NCBI GenBank assembly: GCA_012845835.1
Contig: JABAKD010000001.1
Coordinates: 3,475,540 to 3,539,539, forward strand
Reading direction: 5' to 3'
Length of the DNA: 64,000 nt
DNA from: Undaria pinnatifida
Lineage: Eukaryota; Sar; Phaeophyceae; Laminariales; Alariaceae
Position 1 is the first letter of the stretch, and each line of letters opens with the position of its first letter. Shown one piece after another: positions 10,926 to 22,812 of the stretch. The position numbers and the translations under genes were made by a program. The notes under the pieces are model-generated. The model did not search any database. It was given only the letters and a program-made list of their open reading frames with translations, and was not told the DNA's origin.

Positions 10926-11640
10926 TGTTCTATTTTTCCCTATCTAGTCCCAAAGGGATTATTTAACAGGGATAGGCGTGTTACGGCTAAAACACGTGTG
11001 AACGCCAGCCGTTCGCCCAAGAATGACGAAACGTGCGGACGGCACTCGCAAACGGCACAAAACGAAAAATCTTGGGAAGGGTGTCGAAATATCAGGGGTC
11101 TTCAGTACTTGTGGGCGGCGTTTTCCACCAGGGATAAATGCTTTGAAATTCCTCGGGCGGCGATTATTGTTTGAGAAGGCCGCGTGGATTTGCGAACGTG
11201 GACGAACTTGTAACGCGCGACACGCATCCCAGGTTATTTATAGTAGACAGATTTGGAAGGGAATAAGGCGATAGGTGTTTGTGTCCGAGACATGTCTTTG
11301 CGATAACGTGTTCGGGAGCCGTTTGTATTGAATTTAGTGCAGAACGCACATTTTTTCATTTAAATAAGAAATCCGTCCGTGGCCAGCTTTTCCTGCTTGT
11401 TATGTCTTGGCGTTTTCTATGTGTGTCGTGTGTATGTGCCTTGACATCGCCTCGCTCGGGTATGGACCTTGTTTAATGTCTTTAATGGTTTAATGCCTGG
11501 TATTACTATTAATAGTATGAATTAATCAATTTCATGCTGGTTGATTTTTTGGATGAACATTTTCACGCAAAACTTACCCCACTGTAATCGCGAAATGTCT
11601 GTAACCCCCCCCCCCCATCCCCCCCCCGGCCCTCGAGTAG
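10926..11640. other. No gene assigned
   Basis: Short open frames on both strands lack support. A poly-C segment occupies 11606-11630 just before the LINE remnant. Confidence 0.4.
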
Positions 11641-11953
11641 GACTCACATAGTAGGAGAATGTGAACTATACAAGGAGGAACGGGATGCGTTAGAGGAGAT
11701 AGGAAGTTCGACGTATGTTACATGGAAGAGCTTGCTAGACTAGAGAGTAGCGACAAAACGATCGCTATCCTAGGAGATAGATGGTGGCCGCAGACGGTGA
11801 AACAGGACGGGGATAGGATAAGCAAACAGTTTCTATGTAGTATATGGAAGAAGCGTAATGACCGCCGAAATAAATGTCGGAGAAGTGTCTACTAGGAGTA
11901 GGAACGGTGCTCCGTCTCGAAAGGAATGCGTGGTTAATGGCCGAATGATCAAG
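11641..11953 (+). pseudogene. C-terminal remnant of a non-LTR (LINE) retrotransposon ORF2
   Basis: Three consecutive frames give protein-like text in a continuous order: HIVGECELYKEERDALEEIG and VTWKSLLD in one frame, then SSDKTIAILGDRWWPQTVKQ and RISKQFLCSIWKKRNDRR in the next, then INVGEVSTRSRNGAPSRKE in the third. The CxLYxxER motif and the following tail resemble the region after the reverse-transcriptase domain of LINE ORF2 proteins, where new strings are usually counted as 'C-LY--ER'. At least two frameshifts break it. No catalytic reverse-transcriptase motif is present upstream, which is poly-C and non-coding, so the copy is 5'-truncated as is typical of LINEs. The last frame ends at a plausible GTAAGC donor at 11954. 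Confidence 0.5.
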
Positions 11954-12056
11954 GTAAGCAACAAATGAGTACCCCTCCCCCCCCCTCGTCCTCATGCCAC
12001 CCCCGCGTCCCCCCCGTCACTTCTGCGACTTCCTAAATTGTGTTTATTGCGTTTAG

Positions 12057-12665
12057 GCGGAATATAGATCGAAGACGGCAGGAGGAGGTGTGGACGAGAA
12101 AGGGATACTGGAGGCTCTCAAGCAGACATACGCTACCAAGACCAAGGAGTTAGAGGACAAAGAGGTAAGAGGTGCATGGTCACTGCGTTGATAAGTACAG
12201 ATATATACATAGATAAACGATAATGTTGTGATATTTATAGTGTCGTGTTGGACATCGTGTCGAAGGTTTCGATATACGAAGTATCATATATCGGAATACT
12301 ACCTTACCGAATTGTGGGATATTGGATATTCAATATCATAGGGGGGGGTGTGGCTGATTAGGGGGATACAGGATAACCGTAGGCAGGCGGATCTACGCCA
12401 CCGAGACGAAGGAGGACAAAGTGGTCAGAGGTGCATGATCGCTGTTTATGCTATTTTTCACTCTTCATTCTATTTTTCGTATGAAATCATGGTGGCGTAA
12501 GATATCGTACGGGGTGACGAAATTGAACGATATATCAGAATGTCAAAGTTTCGATGTGGTATGGGAGGTGTAGACGATATAAAAGGGATACTGGACGCTC
12601 TCAGGCAGACCTGCGCCACCCACCAACACCAAGGAGCTAGAAGAAAAGAGATGAGAGTTGCATGT
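12057..12665 (+). repeat. Three tandem copies of a ~110 bp coding-like module after the LINE tail
   Basis: Copy 1 (12057-12164) is fully open, is bounded by GCGTTTAG and AGAG followed by GTAAGA, and encodes YRSKTAGGGVDEKGILEALK and KTKELEDKE. It joins in phase with the frame ending at 11953. Copy 2 (about 12343-12440) and copy 3 (about 12565-12665) keep GGGGTGTGG/GGAGGTGTAGA, GGGATACTGGA, the CAGAC-CGCCACC core and the AGAGGTGCATG end, but are broken by stops and indels. The spacing is ~230-250 bp. This could be the LINE C-terminus or 3' region amplified in place, or duplicated exons of a small gene. Confidence 0.5.
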
Positions 12666-13059
12666 TCACTATATGCTAGATTGATACCGTGGGGATGGGG
12701 TAAGGGGCGTTTCTATTATTTATAGCTTAACACCAAAAAATTGTCATTCCTGATATCTTCAAAATTTTGATAAATGTCACGTTTAAAAATAAAATAAAAA
12801 GTTTTACCAATGTTACCAAAACCAAATAAATGCCGCGCGCGCGCAGGGGGGGGGTCGGCACCGCGCGTATCCCTCTGATTGAAGCAGCATAATACGTTTG
12901 TTCGAGCACACAACGCACAATTTGAAACAAGTTGTCTGGTTTTGTGCCCCTCAATGCGGATTATACAGTTTCCGTGCGCAGAACAAGGCTGAACGTCGTA
13001 GTCCTGTTGACCCTGGCATCAGCAGGGGGGTCACCGACCTTCACGAGGGTATACACACG
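12666..13059. other. No gene seen
   Basis: The stretch is A/T-rich and carries a CGCGCGCGCGC tract at ~12834. Confidence 0.4.
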
Positions 13060-13165
13060 TCGTAACCCGCGCGATCGAAGTATCACACGCAGCTTGCAAA
13101 GCTGAGTTTTGATTTTGATCAACATTCTTTTTTGTTTGGTCGATTTCACAGCTAGCTGAAGTTTT
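13060..13165 (-). repeat. Family B copy 5
   Basis: It contains GCGCGATCGAAGTATCACAC, GCAGCTTGCAAAGCTGAG and GGTCGATTTCACAGCTAGCT. Confidence 0.65.
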
Positions 13166-13481
13166 TTTTCATTTTTTTAATAATAAGTTCGTATCGTTGC
13201 TGCACGGACACATTCAACGCAGCAGCCACATCATCATCACCACATCACGTATGCCTGGTATCACGTATGACCCGGGTACCGGTGCGGTATCATGTCACGT
13301 ACCGGTATCAGGTTTTGACTGAACTGCAGTGTGCTGAGTGTTGCATACAGAGATGGTGTCGGATTACCGCCGAAATAGCGAAACAATAGCTTGTTGTGCT
13401 TACGCTAATTCCCCCCCCCCCAAGAAAAAAAAAAAAAATGAGGTGCTTGCGGGTAATTGCCCAAGTAAGTCCAAATTCCCC

Positions 13482-13797
13482 ATTATTTATTTATTTATTT
13501 ATTTTTTTCGCACACTTCTACTTTCCAGCTTCTGGACAAGCCGTGGTCACAGGTGACGTCCCTTCTCCCCCCCTGTACTTGCCTTCAATTTTTATCGCGC
13601 ACAGGGTGCAACATTCCCACTGCTCGTCGATTTTTCATCGAATGTTAACTCACGCTCTCGCGCTTTCCGCAAGTCAATTTGTGCACAAGAAAAAGCCCCC
13701 ACGAGTATATACTAGTATGCACTCGGCGGGGCTCGAACTCACGAAACTGACCTATACCAGGCTCGAGGATAACCTGATACGCCACCGGGGCGACCGG
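13482..13797 (-). mobile_element. SINE-A full copy with (TAAA)n tail
   Basis: Read on the minus strand it starts CCGGTCGCCCCGGTGGCGTA with an intact A box (TGGCGTATCAGG) and B box (GAGTTCGAGCCCC). It ends AGTAGAAGTGTGCG and a short TAAA repeat. Confidence 0.88.
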
Positions 13798-14009
13798 CTC
13801 CCCATATGAACATGTGGCTTCTTAGTGAACATGGGACTGGAGGTGTTATTACATAATAACATTTTTTATAATAATATCCGCAGTTCAGACGAAATTGTTA
13901 CCTCTAAAGTAACTCCGCCGTAATGGCGTAATACGGTGATCCGGCGTGTTGTGGTTACATGCGAGTATACGTAATACAGCGATCCGATATATTTGGTTAC
14001 ATGCGAGTA

Positions 14010-14010
<1 letters not shown>

Positions 14011-14076
<66 letters not shown>

Positions 14077-14332
14077 GGTGTTGGTGTTGGTGTTGGTGTT
14101 GGTGTTGGTGTTGGTGTTGGTGTTGGTGTTGGTGTTGTTATTGTTGTTGTCGTTGTTCTCACATTAACTCGCATAATCAAGTCCGTGGTCACAGGACAGG
14201 CTTCTGTCACTCTGGAGGAGCTGAGGAATACCCTAGGGAAAAACACAAACAACTCAAGGTGGTACACGCATATTATATCACAGCTGACGCAATTCATGCC
14301 TCCACCAGAAACATATAAAAGTGAAATCGGGA
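14011..14332 (-). mobile_element. SINE-C, longest copy, with (CAA)n and (CACCAA)n tail
   Basis: On the + strand (TTG)n then (TTGGTG)n is followed by TCTCACATTAACTCGCATAA, GTCCGTGGTCACAGGACAGG, a GGTGGTACACGCATATTATA block and CATATAAAAGTGAAATCGG. On the minus strand the body is ~170 bp and ends in CAA repeats. The same body lies at 23383 and, partially, at 28106. Confidence 0.8.
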
Positions 14333-14514
14333 GTCAGTCTACGATGTGCCAGGTCTATACCTGGTGCATACGTCTCATTACTCGCGCCTGGAAAAACCGC
14401 CTATTATACCGCTTGCCACCCAAGAAAGACTACCACGAGTATACATACCGGTATGTGTGTGTGGACAAACTTGGAAAATAATGTAACAAACAGGATTTGT
14501 ATGTTACATTGCGC

Positions 14515-14722
14515 GTACAGACTTTTTTTCTCCCATCCCATTTATTATCCTCGCACTACTTTCGCGCTCCCTCCCAGCAGTAACTTAGATCCGGGGTCAC
14601 ATAGCGGGCCCTCTTCCCCCCTCCCCACTAAGGTACACGCCTTCATTTTTATCGCGAGAAAACTTTTTTTTAGCATTTTCCTCCCTCGTCGACTCACGTC
14701 GAACTGCTATTGTTAATAGTTT
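14515..14722 (-). mobile_element. SINE-A2 tail/body fragment
   Basis: It matches 19703-19905: a T-run, then CGCACTACTTTCGCGCTCCC, GATCCGGGGTCACATAGCGG and CGTCGACTCACGTCGAA. The head is missing. Confidence 0.65.
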
Positions 14723-15314
14723 TGGTTAAAACGAATCTACTAACTCAATGGCTATAATTTTTAATAACTAAATTATTGGAACCCAAAAGTTTGTAACAAG
14801 CACGATGCTTGCGAAGCGAAACAACGTGTCCAAAGGCCGTGTGACGATTGGATCATGCGTTTTTAACCGTGTCGCGATTGGCTCACGAATTTGTGTCAAC
14901 TTGCTCTCTATGGTGATTGGCTTACCAATAAGCTCTCTATCTACTGGTATAATGACTAATAGCTACTGATAATAATGTAGTTGTAATTTGTTCTGGTTTC
15001 TGGCTTCTTCCCCTGCTACGAGCAAATATGTCGGTTGACGGCACACTCTTGCCCCTGAACGAATTGACGTCAAGGACGTTCCATGCCCTTCACGGGCAGC
15101 CGTCTCGGACCTCCGCAGACAGACTACATCTAGCGTGAGTACCAGGTAGTATCCTCTATTCACTCTTTACTGCTGAAAAATGATCGAACACTAATGTAAG
15201 TAGTTTTTACCCCAACAACAAAAAACACATGGGTTGTACAGTTCTAGAGGTAGGTGAAGTCTGACCGCACAGCCGTCACTTACTTTCACCATAATCGAAA
15301 AGTACAGCAAGCAG
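14723..15314. other. No gene seen
   Basis: Around 14830-14935 a GTGACGATTGGATCA / GTCGCGATTGGCTCA / GGTGATTGGCTTACC phrase repeats three times; it includes CCAAT-box-like (ATTGG) words. Confidence 0.4.
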
Positions 15315-15390
15315 TGGGTACCCCGATTTAAGATCACCAGAGTTAAAGAGCATTCGGGAGCGGCCAACTCGACGAGTCTCGCCACCTTGA
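15315..15390 (-). repeat. Family M3 half copy
   Basis: GGGTACCCCGATTTAAGATC is followed by GAGCATTCGGGAGCGGCCAA, the complement of the right half of the 41 kb copy. Confidence 0.55.
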
Positions 15391-15439
15391 AGGCTATAAT
15401 TGAGGCTATGTTTCCTCTACGGATAAGAGCGCTTTGTAG

Positions 15440-15526
15440 TTAACCCCTTTACAACTGGAAACCTGCTTTTGGGGACAAAATTACTTGTATTTAGTATAGG
15501 GAGGGGTTCGGGGGCTCTAAAGGGGC
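15440..15526 (+). mobile_element. Family D copy 3
   Basis: It reads TTAACCCCTTTACAACTGGA, then GGGGACAAAATTACTTG, TTTAGTATAGGGAGGGG and GCTCTAAAGGGG. It is the undisturbed reference for the nested insertion at 27 kb. Confidence 0.65.
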
Positions 15527-15774
15527 ATGTTTTGGCTTGCTTGTCGCGGGGCACTCTTGAATCGGGGTACCCACTGCTGCAGCTGTATTATCCTCGGAAG
15601 CTAGATCATGACGGGTGACGCGTCACAGTTCGGTGTCAACCGATGTATTTGCCCGTCAAACGACGTTTTGGCCGTCAACCGACATAAAAAGATAATATTT
15701 GGCTGCGATACGTAGACGGTCAACCGACATTTTCTGGCTGCGACTGGGACCTGGTGAGAGGTTGGAATGAAGGA

Positions 15775-16025
15775 TGGCAGTTACCTGTTGTGAGCCAGGT
15801 TACCTATCGGTAATGGGCGAAAATCATACTTCCTCCTGTGTGACCTACCGCAGTTACCGCCAAAACGGCAGGTTACCTACCGGTAACAGGCGACAATCAT
15901 ACCTCCTCCCGCGTTACCTAACGCAGTTAACGCCGAAGCGGCAGGTTACCTACCAGTAATAGGCGAAAATCAGACTTGCCTCCGTGTTACCTACCGCAGT
16001 TACCGCCGAGACGGGGTATCATATT
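15775..16025. repeat. Three tandem ~82 bp units rich in GGTTACC
   Basis: Units contain CAGGTTACCTACCGGTAA, GCGAAAATCATACTTCCTCC and ACCTACCGCAGTTACCGCC. The GGTAACC/GTTACC words are arranged as short palindromes. Confidence 0.85.
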
Positions 16026-16027
16026 AT

Positions 16028-16065
16028 GGTCGCCCCGTTGGCGTATCAGGTTATCCTTGAGCCTG

Positions 16066-16101
<36 letters not shown>

Positions 16102-16391
16102 CACACTTTCACTTTCCAGCTTCTGGACAAGCCGTGGTCACAGGTGTCATCCCTTCTCCTCCCCGGTTCTTGCCTTCAATTTTTATCGCGCATAGGGTTC
16201 AGCAATTCCACTGCTCGTCGATTGTTCATCGAATGTTGCTAACTCACGCTCTCGCGCTTTCCGCAAGTCAATTTGTCCACAAGAAAAAGTCCCAACGAAT
16301 TTATACGAGTATGCACTCGGCGGGGCTCGAACTCACGAAACTGACCTATAGCAGGCTCGAGGATAACCTGATACGCCACCGGGGCGACCGG
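16028..16391 (-). mobile_element. SINE-A foldback: head fragment plus full reverse copy
   Basis: 16028-16067 is an isolated SINE-A head (+) holding the A box GGCGTATCAGGTT. It ends abruptly at a 30 bp T-run that is the tail of a complete SINE-A on the minus strand (head at 16391, B box near 16325). The two heads form ~38 bp inverted repeats. Confidence 0.8.
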
Positions 16392-16400
16392 TATCGTAGA

Positions 16401-16677
16401 TATAGGTCATTTTCGTGAGTTCGAGCCCCGCTGAGTGCATACTCGTATAAATTCGTTGGGACTTTTTCTTGTGCACAATTTGACTTGCGGAAAGCCCGAG
16501 AGCGCGAGGTAGCAACACTCGATGAAAAATCGACGAGCAGTGGGATTGCTGAACCCTATGCGCGATACCAATTGAAGGCAAGAACCGGGGGGGGGGAGGG
16601 ACGACACCTTTGACCACGGCTTGTCCAGAAGCCGGAAAGTACAAGTGTGAGAAGAAAAACTAAAAACTAAAAAAATA
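16401..16677 (+). mobile_element. SINE-A copy lacking the A-box head
   Basis: It starts at TATAGGTCATTTTCGTGAG, so the first ~45 bp including the A box are missing. The B box (GTTCGAGCCCC), body and tail with a short A-rich end are present. It lies head-to-head with the minus-strand copy only 9 bp away. Confidence 0.8.
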
Positions 16678-16679
16678 AT

Positions 16680-16936
16680 GGTCGCCCTGGTATAGGTCAG
16701 TTTCGCGAGTTCGAGCCGTGCCGAGTGCATACTCGTACAAATTCGTTGGGACCTTTTCTTGTGCACAAATTGACTTGCGAAAAGCGCGAGAGCGTGAGTT
16801 ATCGACCGACGCTCGATGAAAAATCGACGAGCAGTGGGATTGCTGAACCCTATGCGCGATAAAAATTGAAGGCAAGAACCGGGGGAGAAAAGGGACGACA
16901 CCTGTGACCCCACGGCTTGTCAAAGTAGAAGTGTGT
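16680..16936 (+). mobile_element. SINE-A copy with precise internal deletion of the A box
   Basis: GTCGCCC runs straight into TGGTATAGGTCAG, removing ~30 bp that contain the A box. The rest of the element is present, with a shortened tail. Confidence 0.78.
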
Positions 16937-18330
16937 TGTAAGGCTTAGTTTGGGTAAGCTAGTGGTTAACCTTTTGCACGTGGTCAACGGACTAATACCC
17001 CACTAATACGAGAAAATAAATAAATAAATAATGAATTTTTGCAGAACCATCCCAACGGGGGGGTGACACCATTACAACAACAACAACATACCCCGCCGTA
17101 TATTTATGTGTAAATATGAAACTTTAGCCGGTTTTCCAATGTATATGTAGAAATGTATAATAGACGTATGTATTTATAAACTAGTAGTAGGCGTTATTTA
17201 TTATGGGATAGTATCCACAATAGTGTTTCCGGAGATTTTGGTGTTACGTTACCGCTGACTTTTGTTACCCGTAACGCATTTTTAACAACTGTCCCTGGTG
17301 AGAGGTGGGAAAAGCGGTGTAGCTGGTGTAGTGGCATATGCCGCCACAGGCCAGAGACGTTCGTTGGGTCTCCATACAGCAGTTCTGCTGCCGCTTCTGT
17401 TGCAGCTACCATTGTGCTGCTGCCGCTTCTGTTGCAGCTACCATTGTGCTGCCGCCGCCGCTGCTGCTGCTGCTGCTGCTGCCGCTTCTGCTCTTCCCGG
17501 GAAAGCAAGGACCTGCCAGCCTGCCTGCCTGCCTCTTGCTGCTGCCCCGCCCCACCGCCAGATGATATGGACAGTCTTGCCATGGACGCGTGCATGGTAC
17601 GTTCACGTTTATTTTGTGTTCAATTCGGAGAGGGTATACGGGGTATTGTCTGGTATACGCGAAGGTGCTCTCCGATTGGGGTTTCTTTATTCTTGTCGTG
17701 TACCAACATGGGTTTAAATATAAGGACCGTTTGAATTTGACATTTATATGAAAGAGGTCCCAATATTTTGTGTACATAGGCGCACTTTCCTAGTTGTAAC
17801 TGGAGTATCACTCTGAACGGAAATGTAAGGACCGTTCGGTGTACTGTTTATTCCTCAACGGTTCTTATGCTTGCGTCGACAGTGGTATGTTTGTAAATTT
17901 CTTCACACTCGTATTATATACTCTGGTAAGAGTCTTTGGCCAACCTCCGTATGATGACGGGATGTACAAATGTGCCGTGTTGCGTCTCGTCGTGTTCGTA
18001 GCCCATGTTTGCTCTCTCTCTGATTGTGTTGATGAGGTTTGTCTGTTTGTTTGCCGACGCTGTGGCAGTGGATGGGTGGGTCTGTCTTAGTTGCCGTGCC
18101 GTGCTGTGCTGTTCTGCTGTGGGTTTGGGGACCGGGTTTGGGTTGGGTTGGCGGGCGAAGGAAGGACTGGGGAATCGCAAAAACAACATAAAACATACCA
18201 TATGCCCATGATAATATAATCAGAAACTTTTCTCTGGTACATTTTCTTCCAGGTATTGTGCAGGTATGATATGATTGGTATGATGCTGCTGCTTCTCGTG
18301 TTGTTGGTGCTGTTGTTTTTGTTGTGGCAG
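16937..18330. other. Upstream region of the phosphatase exons, first exon not identified
   Basis: It contains a 39 bp direct duplication (GCTGCCGCTTCTGTTGCAGC, 17388-17455), a GCT-rich tract (17459-17485) and an ATG with GTACGT donor (17567-17596, MDSLAMDACM). The latter ends in a phase that does not fit the exon at 18331. Confidence 0.4.
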
Positions 18331-18485
18331 CTGTTGCGTGTGCCGTTAATCGTGAGGCGGCAGCAGGCAGCAGAGCTGTCAATGTTACTACTACAGCAGC
18401 AGCAGCAGCTGTTATACACGATGGATCCCAAAACGAAAAAAAGAAGCCTTCGCTGCGTCTGGCAAGGCTCGAAACTCACCTGTTC
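18331..18485 (+). CDS. Candidate upstream PP2C exon, Ala/Thr-rich
   Basis: The exon is bounded by a TTG-rich acceptor ending in TGGCAG and a GTAAAG donor. It begins with two bases of a split codon and ends on a codon boundary. The encoded stretch is low-complexity (a TTTAAAAA run) followed by a charged Lys/Arg part, KKKPSLRLARLETHLF. Its end phase matches the exon at 21635. It looks like a disordered N-terminal extension. The preceding exon, which must end in phase 1, was not found. Confidence 0.4.
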
Positions 18486-21400
18486 GTAAAGGAGATTGGG
18501 TTCTTCTGCTGTACTTCGAATCGATATCGTACAGAAACTGCGTACCTCGAAGAGTAGTGATGATTAGTTGTATAATACTGACTGTTCGTACTCTGCCTTA
18601 GACACGAGTCCTGCTGTTGTGTATAGAATATACGCGGTATCAAGTATATATACGAATACTGACTGCTGTGTTTTTCCTTTGTTTGATTAATAGTGTTTTC
18701 CTTGTTATCGTTTTCCCTTTTTCCCTTTTTCCCTTTTTTTCCCCTTTTTGTTGCAAACAGCCTCCGGTGTGCTTGGCTTGCATTTTGTTTTGCACGCGTG
18801 TTCATTGCGGTTCATTGCATAGCCAAACCACCTTTGCTACATTTGCAATGTGTGTATCTGTCTCGTTGTCTTTGATCACAGAGCTCGTCTCTTTTACGTA
18901 TGAGGCATCGCATCAGCACGGACACTGGTTTTGCTCTATGTAGATGGGTGGAAACGTCAGTTTATTGTCAAGATCACACACACTGCTTGTGCCAGCAGCG
19001 AGTTTTACGTCTCACAAGTTGGACAGATCATCATCTGCCTGGCCCAGACCGTACGGATCAATTTTTTTTGTTTTTTCTTTATCCTCCGGCGGATGGGGAA
19101 AAATAAAGCTTTAGCTCACCACACTTCCACGTATTTTCATACGCGTCGTCTGTCGATTTAACTCAGCTGCTTTCGCAGCCCAACGCTAGCTGGAGATCAG
19201 TGGATTGGGACATGTGTGCAGATCGTGTGCGTCCTACAGAGCATGACGTGGAAACGTGGGCACATGCTATGTAAAAATATGGGACCGCTATCGTGGGAAC
19301 TGAATGAAGGGGACACGAGGACACGAGGACACGAGGACACGCCAGCTAACCCTGGATTGCAAATGCAATTGAGTTTAATTGACACGCGGAAGTGTATGAA
19401 AATACGTGGAAGTGTGGTGACCTTAAGCTTTGCTTTTTCCGCCGGAGGGTTAAAAAATGTTGAAAAAGAAAACGGATGAGAGTACAACGTGCTTCCTGAC
19501 CGAGCTGTCCTGACCCGGGATAACGCCTTACTAATATTATAAAAATTCAAAACTAAAAAAAAAAACATTTACTAATATAGGATATGTCATTACCTTGCTT
19601 GATGGATTTCCTCCAAGTATAGGCAATGATGCGGGTTGGCGTCTTCCCGTGGGGACTTTTTCTTGCGTAGAAAAATGACTATATATATCACAGCAGCAGC
19701 GGAAAGCGCGAGAACGTTTTTTTTTCTTTTTCTTCATCCCAATTATTGTCCTGGCACTACTCTCGCGCTCCCTCCAAGTACGTAGTGGCTCAGATCCGGG
19801 GTCACATAGCGGGCTCTTCTCCCCCCTCCCCACTACCGTACGGGCCTTCGTTTTGTCGCGATAATATTTCAGCATTTTGTTCTCTCGTCGACTCGCGTCG
19901 AATTGTGCCTGCCCACGCTGCTAGGCGCTCTCGGTGCAGTTGATCCTTTTTTCTTTTTTGCATATTTCGCAATAAAATCAAAATCTCACCACGGTGGGAA
20001 TCGAACTCAAGCACCAACACTACTAGCAGGTAGTAGCATTCGAGGGTAACCACGAGACCACCGGGGCGATCGGGCTACTGGGTAGCCTGGGTTAGCATAG
20101 TTCGATGCACATCGGCTACTTGTAGCATGAAAAGCTTTTTCTTGCGTACGAAAACATTACTAAGGGTTAGCATATGTCGATGCAAAACGACGAGCATGAA
20201 AAGCTTTTTCTTGCATAGAAAAACTAGTCGCGGAAAGCGCGAGAACGTGGGTTAGCCAAACTCGATAAAAAAGCGACGAGCATAAAAAGCTGAAAAGTGG
20301 GAATGCCGAACTCTGTGCGCGTTACAAATGAAGGCGCGTACCGGGGGGGAGAAGGGAAGCCACCTGTGACCACGGCTTGTCCAGAAGGTCGGTAGCTGAG
20401 GGTAAAATCTCTTGCTACGAGTTGAGCTGGAAAGTAAAGTGATGATCAACAAAAAACAAGAAACAACAAACGCACTAGAGGCAGATTTACGTTATAAAAT
20501 ACCAAAATATTATATTTGCGGGGAAGCAAGAAATCCCGAGGCAGCTATCTTACAGTTAGTGTAGACGGAAACCCCTTTCCAAGCGGTAACACTTTCAGGC
20601 TCCGCCAGCAAGGTTGTTTCTTGCTACTTTGTATTTCTATATATAAGTGATGTGTGGTATTATATTATTATAAAAAATGAAAATACACACTATTATATGT
20701 TATATAGGTGTCCTGGACTGCTACTTGTGACTGACTGCTCCGGAATACCTGGTGTGCTGTTTACACACGTCTTTGCGTAATTTGAACCACAAAGCCAGCC
20801 TTCAAACCCGATAAGACCGCATGTTCGCTTGTACGGACAGGGGGTGGTCTGCGTCGAAAAACGTTTACACATCGTGCACAGGTGTTATAGAGGAGGGAGG
20901 CAGGGGGGGCGGGGGGGGAGGGTAATGACCGTTTTTCCCGTTTTTTTTTCGTTTATTGCTTCACATGGGTGAGGGTTGGGTAGGATTTAGGGTGTGGGTT
21001 GGAATTTCAGCAGTACTTGGCTTTAGACCGTCTGTGTGTCGCCTTCGTTACACAGGCGTCTGTCACGTTAAGCATCGTCTCCCGTGCTCCTGTACTCGTA
21101 GTATCCTACCACCAGGCACTAATATTCGAGGTCTCTGTTGTTTTTCGCTATGTTTGCCGATGCTCTCGTAGCGCCAGTGTGCTGCTACCAGTATTCCCTC
21201 GTAGTCTCGTAGATCGTGGGTTGACCCCCCCCCCCCCCCCTATTCAACAACGCCTGCCCCCCTCCTGCTCGCCTCGCTCGTTCCCGCCCCATCCTGTTAA
21301 CACCTCGTCTTGGACCGTATTGTGTTGTATTTGCGGATGGTGGTGCAGATGGTGATGCTTATGGTGATGCTTTTGTTGGTGTTGGTTGTTGTTGTTGTTG

Positions 21401-22704
21401 TCGTTGTTGCTGTTGCTGTTGCTGTTGCTGCTGTTGTTGCTGTTGTTGTTGTTGTTGTTGTTGTTGTTTTTGCTATAGTTTCTTTTCTTGTGGGCAGTAC
21501 TGTTTTTTTTGTTGATGCTGCTGTTGTTGTTGTTGTTCTTGTTCTTGTTCGTGATGCTGCTGTTGTTGGTATGGTTTTTGTGTTCCTGTTCTTGTTCTTG
21601 TCCTTGTTCTGATTGTTCTGCTTGTTCTTATCAGAAAAACGGCGGTGACGAATCGGAGACGGAAATGGCGGCGACGGCCCTTGCCTTCTCGGAGAAATTT
21701 GGAGGCGCAGGGGATGCCGCGGTCAGCACCAAGACCTCAGACTTTAGGTGAGCGGATGGGATTAGGAAGAGGATGGGGGGGGGTAGCGGGGGTGGGAGGG
21801 CGAGAGGAAATGGAGGGGGGGAGGGGGGAGGAGGCGAGGGAGGGGAAGGGGGGGTGGAGGCGAGGAGTGGAGCGGGAGGAGCGACGCCCTTCCTGGCGTC
21901 CAGCAGCCAACCGCTTGGACGGACAGATGCTGGTCGTGTCTATTTTCACGCTAATAGCATGCATGCAGTGATATCATACCGTTAGCTAGGCCAATGAACT
22001 GCGCTGTAGTAGGCGACGCTGCAGCGTCCTCTTTCGATCGACGCTCGCTGCTTGTAGCAGGAGAAGGAGGACGGGGGAGGGGGGGGAGCAGCAGCAGCAG
22101 GAGCTGGAGGGAAAGGGACGGGGGAGGGGGGAGGATTACCCCTTTTTTGGGCCTAGTGTTGGGCGGGGGTACGCTAGGCTGCGCGACGGTGTCCCCTCGC
22201 GACAGGCGTTCCCACGGCTGCAGCAGTAGTAGCAGGAGGAGCAGGAGGAGCATCGGTAGCGGAGGCAGGAGCACCAGGAGGAGGGGGGGCGGGGTTGGGC
22301 AGTAGCACGAGGAGCAGCAGCAGGAAGAGCAGGAGGGGGAGGAGGAGGAGGAGGGGAGAGGGGGTGGCACTTTTTGTTTGTGTTTGGTTCTTGAGGCCGC
22401 ACGCATTTCCACCCATTTCCGCTCCCGCTTTCGTCTTCCTAGAAATATATTTTTTTATTTCCGCCGACATGATGTTTTGCCTCGTGGAGAAACCTTGATG
22501 GCCGACTGGACCCCCTATTGTTTGTGTTAATTCCGTACTACTGACTACTATTGATACTACTATTAATACTACTACTACCACCACTACTACTACTACTACT
22601 ACCACTACTACTACTACTACTACTATTACCACTGCTACTACTAATACCACTGCTACTACTACCAATACTACTACTACTACCACCAATACTACTACTACTA
22701 CTAT

Positions 22705-22746
<42 letters not shown>

Positions 22747-22781
22747 CAATACTACTACTACTATTACTATTACTACTACTG

Positions 22782-22812
<31 letters not shown>

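Noticed and set aside
17567-17596. ATG plus GTACGT donor as the first exon of the phosphatase
   Set aside because: It ends on a codon boundary, but the exon at 18331 needs a partner ending after one base; no bridging exon was found.
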